From assembly GCA_946887105.1 (NCBI GenBank), contig CAMPKJ010000138.1:1-12915 (forward strand): a DNA stretch of 12,915 bases, read 5' to 3'. A program made the position numbers and the translations under genes. The notes below the pieces were generated by a model. The model was not told the DNA's origin and searched no databases. It saw nothing but the letters and a program-made list of their open reading frames with translations. This stretch comes from an uncultured Acidobacteriota bacterium. Its GTDB lineage: Bacteria > Acidobacteriota > Thermoanaerobaculia > Gp7-AA8. Positions 1 to 6,797 of this stretch are shown piece by piece; positions within the stretch are counted from its first letter, which is position 1, and each line of letters begins with the position of its first letter.

Positions 1-1893
1 GGTCAGGCGGATCGAGCCGCGCTGCTCTCCGGTCGGATCGATGTGTTGCAGCACGAGCGGCATCTGCGGCGGGAATCGGAGCTCGCTGCTGCGCACGGAC
101 GCGACGCCGTGCAGTGTTTCGCCGGGACGATAGAGCGTACGCTCGCCGTACAGAAAGGCCGTGTAGCCGCTGGCCGGCAGCGTCGCGCCGCCGACATCGA
201 ACGCCGACATGTCGACGCGGCTGTCGCCGAGAAGGAGAAAACTGAAGTCCTTGCCACGCTCGATCGTGACCAGGAACGGATGCGCTTTTTCCTTCAATCC
301 GCGCGCGGTCCAGAAGCCGCTGCCGTCGGTGCGGCCCTGCGCGAGCGTCTGGTTCTGATCGTCGATGAGCGACACCCTCGCGTTCGCGATGGGGGTCAGG
401 TCTTTGAAAGACGCCGCCCAGACCACGACCTCGCCGGCGGAGCGTTTGGTCACGATGCCGAGGTCGGTGATCAGGATCCAGCGCGTGCTGGCGTTCCATT
501 CCTCGTCGCCGCGAAAAATCGACACCTTGTAGAGTCCGGGCGAAGCCGACTTCACGAGCGATCCGATGGGGATGGTGCTGGTCGCGCGCTCGTTGCGCGT
601 GGCGGGGAACGTCAGCGGCTTCTCGACGATGCGGTCGCCATAGCGGTGCTGCACGGGACCGCTTTCGTAATAGGCGCGGTAGTACGGCACATCGCCGTCA
701 TCGTTCCACGAGCGGCCGGTCGACTGCAGGTAGTAGAAAAGGTTGTTGCGATAGACGCGGTCGATGACGAGCTTCGCCTGGCTGACGTTGATCGTATCGA
801 CGGCCACGTTGCGGCGGCCGCTCGCGCTGAGGAACATCCCCTCGCTCTGGAACGCCAGCAGCGGCGCGAGATCGGCGATGGCCACCGTCTGCCGGAACTC
901 ATCGCGGAGCAACGCGGCGTCGGTCGCAACCAGGCCTTCGGCGATGGTCAGGTCATACGAGCGGCCGGGCGTGAATTTGCCGCTGAGCACGACGTCGTTC
1001 CCCTCGGTCTCGACGCCGTATTTCGCCGCGGGCGCGATGGTGAGCTTGCCGCGGATCGCGTCGGCGGTGACGGGCGAGGAAAGCTCGATGCGGATGGTCG
1101 ATTCGCGCTCGCCGGCGCTGGCGTTCACGCCGCGGACGGTGAGGCGCTCGTTCGAGCCGATGGTCATCGTGTGCACGGAGTCGCGGCCGAGCGTCACGTT
1201 TCCTTCGACGGGAAAGAGGTCTTTGTCGATGATCAATGCGATCTCGCGCTGCTGCTTTTCCTTGCGCAGCGGGAGCGTGCGCCACGAGACCGACTCGGTC
1301 TGATAGCCGGTGATGAGCTCGACCTTGCCGCCATCGCTGAGACGGATGCGCGGAGCGAGCGCCGCCGGATCGACGCGATAGTTGAACGCGATCTCGCCCT
1401 GCAGGATGACCGTTCCGTTTCCTGCCGGCACCTCGCGCCAGGTCACGGTGCGCACGACGAAGTCATCCGTCCTGATGACGAACTCACGCTCGCCGCGGAA
1501 CGGAAACGCGGGCGTCGCAATCCTGTCCGTCGCCAGCGCGAGCTTGTACTGGCTGGCGATCGGGAAGCCGCCCGCCGGCTCGAAGCGGAGCACGTTGCCG
1601 GTGGTCCATCGCCAGATGCCGTTGATCGCGGGAAAAAACGACGCGGGAGGATCGAGCACGACCTCGCCGAGCCGCAGCGGTGCAACAGGACGCGTGAAGA
1701 CGATCTCGACGTACGCGCGATTGCGGTGGTCGACGCGGACTTCGTGGACGGAGACGGCGTCGCCGGCGGCCAGCCATTTCAGCCCGACATCCGCGACGGC
1801 TGCCACTCCCACGATTGCGATCAGCGCCGCGACGATGGTCATCGCCGCCACCTTCGGCTTGCCCACGAAATCCCGGATGCTCATGCATGGCAT
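1..1893 (-). CDS. Alpha-2-macroglobulin family protein, amino-terminal part (3' end outside window)
   Basis: An open minus-strand frame of 631 codons runs off the left edge without a stop. Bacterial alpha-2-macroglobulins are large envelope proteins thought to trap foreign proteases as a backup to the cell wall. Residues 15-34 form one hydrophobic segment (VAAMTIVAALIAIVGVAAVA), read as a signal anchor; I see no lipobox, unlike the lipoprotein YfhM. A run of beta-rich macroglobulin-like domains follows. The stretch LSASGRRNVAVDTINVSQ and a later carboxypeptidase-like segment (ARVSLIDDQNQTLAQGRTD) are typical of the family. The MG2 signature YRPGE is at residues 588-592. The thioester region and receptor-binding end would lie beyond position 1, so activity cannot be judged. 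The start is uncertain: ATG at 1893 has a weak GAG six bases upstream, while the in-frame ATG at 1884 has no visible ribosome site. Family call is confident; start moderate. Confidence 0.88.
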   Translation of the reverse strand, partial: MPCMSIRDFVGKPKVAAMTIVAALIAIVGVAAVADVGLKWLAAGDAVSVHEVRVDHRNRAYVEIVFTRPVAPLRLGEVVLDPPASFFPAINGIWRWTTGNVLRFEPAGGFPIASQYKLALATDRIATPAFPFRGEREFVIRTDDFVVRTVTWREVPAGNGTVILQGEIAFNYRVDPAALAPRIRLSDGGKVELITGYQTESVSWRTLPLRKEKQQREIALIIDKDLFPVEGNVTLGRDSVHTMTIGSNERLTVRGVNASAGERESTIRIELSSPVTADAIRGKLTIAPAAKYGVETEGNDVVLSGKFTPGRSYDLTIAEGLVATDAALLRDEFRQTVAIADLAPLLAFQSEGMFLSASGRRNVAVDTINVSQAKLVIDRVYRNNLFYYLQSTGRSWNDDGDVPYYRAYYESGPVQHRYGDRIVEKPLTFPATRNERATSTIPIGSLVKSASPGLYKVSIFRGDEEWNASTRWILITDLGIVTKRSAGEVVVWAASFKDLTPIANARVSLIDDQNQTLAQGRTDGSGFWTARGLKEKAHPFLVTIERGKDFSFLLLGDSRVDMSAFDVGGATLPASGYTAFLYGERTLYRPGETLHGVASVRSSELRFPPQMPLVLQHIDPTGEQRGSIRLT

Positions 1894-1972
1894 GAAGCGC
1901 TCGGGATTGGGGATGGCGATGACGGGATCGAGGAAAGGTGATGCTGAATTGTGGCGCGAGGAAGGAGGCGGA

Positions 1973-2518
1973 CTACGGTTTGAAGATGTCGCGGGTCGGG
2001 AGCGCAAAACCGGGAATGAGGGGCGTGGTGAGGATGTCGCTCATCGGCGCGAGCGCGAAGCCGGTCGATGTGCGGCGATAGATCGTCACGGTTTCGGCAT
2101 CGGGATCGACGATCCAGTATTCGGCGACACCGAGGGCGTCATAGCGCTTGAACTTCACGATTTGATCGTATTGACGATTCGAGGGCGAGAGGATCTCGAC
2201 GACGAGATCGGGAGCACCTTGGATATTCGCGCTGGTGAGGATGTGCGAGCGCGCTGCGCTCACGAACACGATGTCAGGCTCGACCACGTCGAACGGCGAG
2301 AGAACCACGTCGAATGGCGCGTAGAAGACTTCACCCAGCTGGCGAGGTTCGACGAAGCCCCACATGGCGAACGCCATCTGGCGGCTGATGATCTGGTGCT
2401 TCGTGTTGGGCGAAGGATTCACGTAATGCTCCCCGTCGATGATCTCGTGGCGACGACCGTCGTCGGGCAACAGGCAGTAGTCCTCGTAGGTGAGCTTGGT
2501 CGAGGCGGCGGGTGCCAT
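1973..2518 (-). CDS. Uma2 family (DUF820) PD-(D/E)XK nuclease-like protein
   Basis: A 181-residue protein of the Uma2 family, a restriction-endonuclease-like fold common in many copies in cyanobacteria and GC-rich bacteria; biological role is mostly unknown. The order of motifs is standard: LTYEDYCLLPDDGRRHEIIDGE (conserved E25), PDIVFVS (D82), APDLVVEILSPS (D104 and E108, the likely catalytic D...ExL core), K122 in the DxxxK segment and the closing GVAEYWIVDPD strand near residue 135. All expected acidic residues are present and the length is normal, so it looks intact. The ATG at 2518 has no good Shine-Dalgarno sequence; instead a TACACT hexamer ends six bases before it, suggesting a leaderless transcript. 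It lies 62 bp downstream of the M16 gene across a hairpin, so it is probably a separate transcription unit. No toxin or methylase partner is adjacent. Confidence 0.9.
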   Translation of the reverse strand: MAPAASTKLTYEDYCLLPDDGRRHEIIDGEHYVNPSPNTKHQIISRQMAFAMWGFVEPRQLGEVFYAPFDVVLSPFDVVEPDIVFVSAARSHILTSANIQGAPDLVVEILSPSNRQYDQIVKFKRYDALGVAEYWIVDPDAETVTIYRRTSTGFALAPMSDILTTPLIPGFALPTRDIFKP

Positions 2519-2524
2519 GGGGAA

Positions 2525-2530
2525 AGTGTA
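2525..2530 (-). promoter_or_regulatory. Possible -10 hexamer for a leaderless Uma2 transcript
   Basis: TACACT on the minus strand matches the TANNNT form of a -10 element and ends six bases before the ATG at 2518. A start site six to seven bases downstream would coincide with the initiation codon. No -35 element is recognisable. This is inference from spacing alone. Confidence 0.3.
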
Positions 2531-2541
2531 CCTCGGCGAAA

Positions 2542-2568
2542 GGAACGCCGCCGTGACGGCGGCGTTCC
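2542..2568 (-). terminator. Strong hairpin terminator candidate after the M16 gene
   Basis: Perfect inverted repeat with 11-bp arms (GGAACGCCGCC / GGCGGCGTTCC) and a five-base loop, beginning 12 bp after the stop codon of the M16 gene. Reading on the minus strand it is followed by only TTT, so it is a GC-rich stem with a short U tract. It most likely ends the M16 transcript before the Uma2 gene. Being symmetrical, it could also act on plus-strand antisense transcription, but the plus side shows only AAA before and no T run after. Confidence 0.65.
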
Positions 2569-2580
2569 GGCCATTCCACG

Positions 2581-5433
2581 TTACTTCGCGAACACCTCAT
2601 CCACGCTCACGATGCGGATGTTCTCCGGCGCGATCCCGAGCTTGTAGCTGCCGATGACCTGGTCCTCTTCGGCGAGCTGCGGTTTCTCCGCGTCGTACTT
2701 GATCGAAGACGGCTCGTCCTTCAGCAGCGTCTCGCGCAATCCTTCGGCGTCCTTCGTGATGATCACCACGTGCAGGTTCTTCGCCGAGAGGTATTTCTTG
2801 ATCGCGTCGTTCACGTCGTCGCGGGTGAGCTTCGCGTACGCCGCGCGCATGGTGTCGACGTAGTCGCCCATGCCGTACCACCACGAATCGAGCGCGTAGC
2901 CGAGGCGCTGGTTCTGGTTCGAGGTGAGCAGGTAGACGTTCTTCAATAGATAGTCGCGGGTGTTCTCGAAGTCTTCCTGCGACAGTCCGTTGTCGATCAT
3001 CTTCTGCGTCTCGTACAACGCGATGCGCACGGCCATCTGCGCGTTTTCCGGTACCACCGGGCGGATCCACAGCTCGAAGAGCTGCGAGCGGCGCGCGATG
3101 CCTGGGCTGGGGAAGAACTGGAAGCCGGGACGGTTGAAGAATTCGATGTACGCGTAGTCGCCGTAGTTGAGGCCGCGCTGCTCGCGGATGCGGTCGAAGA
3201 GACGGCCGGACGAGGCGCGGTGCTCGCCGAGCCAGGCGCGCGCGAGATTCAGCGCCGCGAAGTCGGCCGCGTTGCGCGTGACGGGAATCGGATGCGCCAT
3301 CGAGATCGCCGTCGCGCGCGTTTCCTTCTTGATGATTTCGACCTCGAGGCCCGACGGCGCATCGCCTTTGATGGCCGGCACCGCGGCAAGCGCGGTTTCC
3401 TCGGCACCCGGCCCAAGGGCGCGCAGCTCCGACGTCAGCCGCTCGACGAGCGTGGCGGGGTAATCGCCCGACAGACCGACCACGACGTTCGACGCGTTGT
3501 AATGCTCGTCGATGAACTTCTTCACGTCGTCGAGGGTGATCGACTCGAGACCGGCGATTGTGCCGAGGGTGGTGTGGCCGTACGGCGTGCCGCGGAAGAC
3601 CACGTTCTGCAGGTGCTCCTTGCCGAGCTCCTCTTCATTGTTGTTGCGGAGATCCTGCTTCAATGAGTTGAGTTGTTGATCCTTGAGGCGCTGGAAATCC
3701 TCCTCGCGGAAGCCGGGCGCGAGGAGCTGCGGCAGCACGATCGGCAGGAAGCGCTCCAGGTTGTCCTTGTGCGCGACGCCGGTGAACGTGGTCATTTCCT
3801 TGTCGACGAGACTGAAGAACGCGCCCGCCATCGGATAGAGCGCCTTGTTGATCTCGTCGATGCGCATGTCGCGCGAGCCGGCGTCGGTGATCATCGACGC
3901 GGCCAGTTGGGCGAGCCCTTCCTTCCCCTTCGGATCGCTGGCGGAGCCGTGCGTGAAGAGGAACTTCACCATCACGTTCGGGAGCACCGACTTCTGCTCG
4001 ATGAACTTGATGTTCACCTTCTGCTCGGCCGCCGGCGCGGCGGCGGCCATCGCATCGACGGAGGGCAGCTTCGCGACCGCGTCGCCGAGGGGTTGCTGCG
4101 AGAGCGTGGTCACGACCAGATTCCTGTCGGTGATGTACTTCTGCGCGGTGCCATGGATCTGGTCCGGACCGATGGTCGCGAGCGTGCGGTAATACTTGTT
4201 CAGGGTGTCGAACGAACGCTCGAAATGGGCGGAGCGGGCGATGGTCGCGGCGATCGCGTCGGTGTTGTCGAGGCCGCGCACGAATGCATAGCGCGAATTC
4301 GACTTCGCATCGGCCACGCGTTTCGCGTCGAGCTTCTGCGAGCGCAGTCCGGCGAACGTCTGCAGAATCTGATCGCGCACGTAGACCGCGTCCTTCGGAT
4401 CCTTCATGCGCGCGAAGACGGTGAAGAGCGTCGGGTCGACGTTCGGCCCGCCGAAGAAGAAGAGCTGATCGACCTTCTGCTCCTGCTCGACGAGGCGCTT
4501 GTAGAGATCGGAGGTCTGGCCGAACGCCAGGTCGTACATCGTGTCGAACGCGGCCTGATCCTCGAGCTGCATCGCTGCCGGACCGTGGAACGCGACCGTC
4601 ACCCACGGCAGCGTCTGCGAGCTCCAGGGAACGTGCGCGTAAACCGGACCCTTGTGCTCCGGCTCCTGCGGAATGTCGACCGTGAACGTGCCGCGCTCCC
4701 AGTCGCCGAAGTATTTCCCGACCAGCGCGAAGACGCGCTCCGGCTCGACGTCGCCTGCCACGATCACTGTGGTTTTTTCGGGGCGGTACCAGCGGCTGAA
4801 GAAGATCTTCGAATACTCGAACTGATTGGGCATGTCCTCGATGTCTTTGAGGAAGCCCATGGTGGTGTGCTTGTAGGGATGGGTGGTGTAGGCGTTCTCG
4901 CGCTGGACTTCGAGGATCTTGCTGATCGGGTTGGCCGAGTTCTTGTTGTACTCGCCGAGCACCGCCCGCGCCTCGGTCTTGAACGCTTCCTCCGAGTAGG
5001 AGAGGTTCTTGAAGCGGTCGGCCTCGATCTCCAGAATCCTCTCGAGATCTTCCTTCGCGAACGTGACGTGGTAGTTGGTCAGGTCGTTGGAGGTGTAGGC
5101 GTTCTGGCGCGCGCCGGCCTTGGCGATGATGGCGTTGTAGACGTCCGGCGGATACGCCTTCGTGCCGCGGAACATCATGTGCTCGAAGAAATGCGCGAAT
5201 CCCGACTTGCCGGGCTCGACTTCATTGCGCGAGCCGGTCTGCACCGGGATCTGCAGCGAGACCAGGTTCGGAAACCCGGTCGGGACGACGATCACTTTGA
5301 GACCGTTGGGGAGCGTCTTCTCGGACGCCTTGAAGGGGAGGATGTCGCTCGGCGCGGGTGCGCTCTGGCCAAACGTCGAGACCGGCAATGCGAACGCACA
5401 GAGGACAGCCGTCAGGAAACGTGAACGGAACAT
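2581..5433 (-). CDS. M16 family zinc metalloprotease (insulinase/pitrilysin superfamily), two-lobed single chain
   Basis: A 950-residue secreted protease. Residues 1-22 form a signal peptide (charged start, LTAVLCAFALPVSTFGQ), so it should act in the periplasm or outside the cell. The amino-terminal M16 domain carries the inverted zinc motif HFFEH at 81-85 (ligands H81 and H85, base E84). The distal glutamate, E161, lies 76 residues on, inside EARAVLGE, which is the family spacing. M16_C-type domain follows to about 385. The second half (about 480-830) repeats the fold without HXXEH, as expected for the inactive lobe. It keeps the REQRGLNYGDY segment with R753 and Y757, the substrate-binding Arg/Tyr pair of the family. 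The complete lobes in one chain suggest a clamshell peptidase degrading small proteins or peptides. A clear AGGAG sits just before ATG 5433. It follows the small membrane protein by 21 bp, so the two are probably co-transcribed. Substrate unknown. Confidence 0.95.
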   Translation of the reverse strand: MFRSRFLTAVLCAFALPVSTFGQSAPAPSDILPFKASEKTLPNGLKVIVVPTGFPNLVSLQIPVQTGSRNEVEPGKSGFAHFFEHMMFRGTKAYPPDVYNAIIAKAGARQNAYTSNDLTNYHVTFAKEDLERILEIEADRFKNLSYSEEAFKTEARAVLGEYNKNSANPISKILEVQRENAYTTHPYKHTTMGFLKDIEDMPNQFEYSKIFFSRWYRPEKTTVIVAGDVEPERVFALVGKYFGDWERGTFTVDIPQEPEHKGPVYAHVPWSSQTLPWVTVAFHGPAAMQLEDQAAFDTMYDLAFGQTSDLYKRLVEQEQKVDQLFFFGGPNVDPTLFTVFARMKDPKDAVYVRDQILQTFAGLRSQKLDAKRVADAKSNSRYAFVRGLDNTDAIAATIARSAHFERSFDTLNKYYRTLATIGPDQIHGTAQKYITDRNLVVTTLSQQPLGDAVAKLPSVDAMAAAAPAAEQKVNIKFIEQKSVLPNVMVKFLFTHGSASDPKGKEGLAQLAASMITDAGSRDMRIDEINKALYPMAGAFFSLVDKEMTTFTGVAHKDNLERFLPIVLPQLLAPGFREEDFQRLKDQQLNSLKQDLRNNNEEELGKEHLQNVVFRGTPYGHTTLGTIAGLESITLDDVKKFIDEHYNASNVVVGLSGDYPATLVERLTSELRALGPGAEETALAAVPAIKGDAPSGLEVEIIKKETRATAISMAHPIPVTRNAADFAALNLARAWLGEHRASSGRLFDRIREQRGLNYGDYAYIEFFNRPGFQFFPSPGIARRSQLFELWIRPVVPENAQMAVRIALYETQKMIDNGLSQEDFENTRDYLLKNVYLLTSNQNQRLGYALDSWWYGMGDYVDTMRAAYAKLTRDDVNDAIKKYLSAKNLHVVIITKDAEGLRETLLKDEPSSIKYDAEKPQLAEEDQVIGSYKLGIAPENIRIVSVDEVFAK

Positions 5434-5454
5434 GGTTCTCCTTTTCTGAGAGGG

Positions 5455-5748
5455 TTAACGGGTCAGCCGTTCGGGCGCTTCCTCGTCCGGGATGTCGATT
5501 GGACCTTCTTTGAGGTCTTCCCGGATGATGAGGTCGAGGAACAGCTCGCGGACGCCGTTCCGGCCCTGCTCGCGATAGACGCGGCGGACGTCCGAAGGTT
5601 TCAGCCGGATGCCGGTCATCGCCTCGAGGTACTGGCAGAACACCACCGCGCGCGAGCGGAACGAAACGACGAGGATGATCAACAGCACGCCCGCGAAGAT
5701 GAGCGGCATGGCGGAGGAGAGGGTGTCGAATTGGAAGAGGCTTGTCAT
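5455..5748 (-). CDS. Small single-pass membrane protein, unknown function
   Basis: A 97-residue protein I do not recognise. Residues 14-30 are a strong membrane helix (MPLIFAGVLLIILVVSF), followed by basic residues, then a soluble tail of about 65 residues ending in a very acidic stretch (IDIPDEEAPE). By the positive-inside rule the tail is probably cytoplasmic. The frame stays open upstream to 5898, but that extension is arginine-rich and overlaps the divergent rof gene on the other strand. It also passes through the likely promoter at 5773-5780. I therefore choose ATG 5748, although no Shine-Dalgarno sequence is evident. The stop lies 21 bp before the M16 protease start, suggesting an operon and perhaps a role alongside the protease; that link is context only. 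Confidence 0.72.
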   Translation of the reverse strand: MTSLFQFDTLSSAMPLIFAGVLLIILVVSFRSRAVVFCQYLEAMTGIRLKPSDVRRVYREQGRNGVRELFLDLIIREDLKEGPIDIPDEEAPERLTR

Positions 5749-5772
5749 GACACTGTCGAGGGACCCGGGAGA

Positions 5773-5780
5773 ATCGTAGC
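5773..5780 (-). promoter_or_regulatory. Extended -10-like promoter for the small membrane protein/M16 operon
   Basis: TGCTACGAT on the minus strand fits an extended -10 element (TGN-TANNAT). The hexamer ends 24 bases before ATG 5748, giving a leader of roughly 18 nt. No convincing -35 hexamer is seen. The same TGCTACNAT string precedes the membrane gene at 6093, and a close variant precedes dnaE. Confidence 0.45.
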
Positions 5781-5834
5781 AGAAGAGCGTCCGTCGGCAT
5801 CGATCCTGAATCCGACCACGCCGGAGGCCACTGC

Positions 5835-6068
5835 ATGTCAGAAGAACGTTACGAGCCGGTGTCGTGCGATTACCACGACCAGCTCGAGGCTGCCGCAATG
5901 CACAAGAGCGTTGTGGAGCTGGAGTTCGATCTCGAAGGCGTCACGCAGAAGGAGCGGGGACGCGTGGAGGATGTCTACACCGCCGCCGGCGAGGAGTTCA
6001 TCCGCTTCGCCGCGAACGGTGGGCCGCTCGAGATCCGTCTGGATCACATCATTTCGATGAAGGAGTAG
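5835..6068 (+). CDS. rof: Rho-binding antiterminator, Rof/YaeO family
   Basis: A 77-residue acidic protein matching the Rof family in length and landmarks. The opening YEPVSCDYHDQLEAAAMHK parallels the E. coli YaeO opening (YxPIxCDxYDxLExAC). The end GGPLEIRLDHIISM parallels its GETRELRLDKITSF. The start is ATG 5835 with GGAGG seven bases upstream, the best ribosome site in the window. In E. coli the protein binds the primary RNA-binding site of Rho and reduces Rho-dependent termination; the same role here is inferred from the family. It is divergent from the small membrane protein (86 bp gap) and followed 24 bp later by an unknown membrane gene on the same strand. The main uncertainty is whether this homologue, outside the enterics, still targets Rho. 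Confidence 0.82.
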   Translation: MSEERYEPVSCDYHDQLEAAAMHKSVVELEFDLEGVTQKERGRVEDVYTAAGEEFIRFAANGGPLEIRLDHIISMKE

Positions 6069-6072
6069 CTCT

Positions 6073-6080
6073 GCTACCAT
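6073..6080 (+). promoter_or_regulatory. Extended -10-like element before the six-helix membrane gene
   Basis: TGCTACCAT lies with its hexamer ending 12 bases before ATG 6093. Transcription would start about six bases before the codon, giving a near-leaderless message, which fits the absence of a Shine-Dalgarno sequence here. The spacing is identical to that of the dnaE element. No -35 is recognisable. Confidence 0.42.
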
Positions 6081-6092
6081 CGCCGGGTTCGC

Positions 6093-6797
6093 ATGCCGAA
6101 GATCCTCTTTTACGCCGGCACCGTCGTGTGCGTTTTTCTGGCGCTGATGAGCGCCGGCGAAGCGACGCACGAACTGCGCGATGGTGAGCTGGCGTTCGTC
6201 GCGCTTCCGGGCTCCGCGCGCGCGGCGGCGGCCATCTTCGCGGCGCTGGCCGCGGGACTGGCCATCATGGCGCTCTTCCTGCGCATGACGGCGTTGCTGG
6301 CGGCGCGGAATCTCTTCGCCGCATTCATGGCCGTGGTCTCGGTCAGTTGCGCGACCGCGACGCTCGTGGCGGTGCTGCTGGTGCAGTGGCGCGTGATCAC
6401 CGTCGGTGGCGCGCAGCTCGCCGAGCTGCATTTCGCGGCGGTGATGGTCTTCGGATTCTTCGTGTCGCTGAGCCTGCTCACGCTGCGGCCGTACTTCAGC
6501 ATCCAGGCCAGCCGCTTTCTCTCCGCGCTGGTCTTCTTTCCGCTGCCGCTCTTTCTGCTGATGCTGGCGCAGGAGATGTTCGTGGCGGCATCACCCGCGC
6601 CGCTGCCGCTGGCGACCCAGGCCTCGAGCGTCTTCTTCTCCGTCCTCTCTCTGCTCTTCTTCTCGATCGCCGTGCACTGCATCCGCCACCGGCATCTCTT
6701 CCTGGAGATGACCAACCTGCGCGAGCTGCTCGATGCGCGCGTCGATCCGAGCGCGCGTCACGGACGCGCGATCGGCGGCGTGGCCTTCGATTCGTAG
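6093..6797 (+). CDS. Six-helix integral membrane protein, unknown function
   Basis: A 234-residue protein with about six hydrophobic segments (residues 4-22, 42-65, 70-98, 110-131, 142-164 and 177-197). A charged, probably soluble tail of about 37 residues follows (HCIRHRHLFLEMTNLRELLDARVDPS). I recognise no family signature and no catalytic motif. ATG 6093 is the first start after the rof stop, 24 bp away, with no real Shine-Dalgarno sequence but a -10-like element close upstream. It could therefore be read through from rof or be transcribed on its own. Its last 40 bp overlap the 3' end of the convergent DUF4173 gene, with both stop codons inside the overlap region. Leucine-, alanine- and phenylalanine-rich helices in one frame over the full length argue that it is a real gene and not a shadow. 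Confidence 0.78.
   Translation: MPKILFYAGTVVCVFLALMSAGEATHELRDGELAFVALPGSARAAAAIFAALAAGLAIMALFLRMTALLAARNLFAAFMAVVSVSCATATLVAVLLVQWRVITVGGAQLAELHFAAVMVFGFFVSLSLLTLRPYFSIQASRFLSALVFFPLPLFLLMLAQEMFVAASPAPLPLATQASSVFFSVLSLLFFSIAVHCIRHRHLFLEMTNLRELLDARVDPSARHGRAIGGVAFDS

Noticed and set aside
43..1941. 632-residue plus-strand open frame antisense to the alpha-2-macroglobulin
   Set aside because: Its product is rich in Arg, Asp, His, Ala and Val with no domain, as expected for the complement of a GC-rich gene. The minus strand in this stretch gives a coherent macroglobulin with a membrane anchor and YRPGE.
1894..1956. Open frame continuing upstream of the alpha-2-macroglobulin start
   Set aside because: The frame has no stop for at least 20 codons, but it has no start codon there and reads as unremarkable sequence; it is probably chance openness in GC-rich DNA.
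2279..2315. Apparent short direct repeat (FDVV twice) in the Uma2 gene
   Set aside because: The APFDVVLSPFDVVEPDIV pattern is normal for Uma2 proteins, so it is not a recent duplication.
3673..5424. 583-residue plus-strand open frame opposite the M16 protease
   Set aside because: Low-complexity Arg/Glu/Leu/Val composition without motifs; the minus frame has the full M16 protease including HFFEH and signal peptide.
5749..5898. Upstream extension of the 97-residue membrane protein to 147 residues
   Set aside because: The extra 50 residues are Arg/Cys-rich, pass through the -10-like element and overlap the rof start on the opposite strand. The hydrophobic helix is better placed with a start at 5748.
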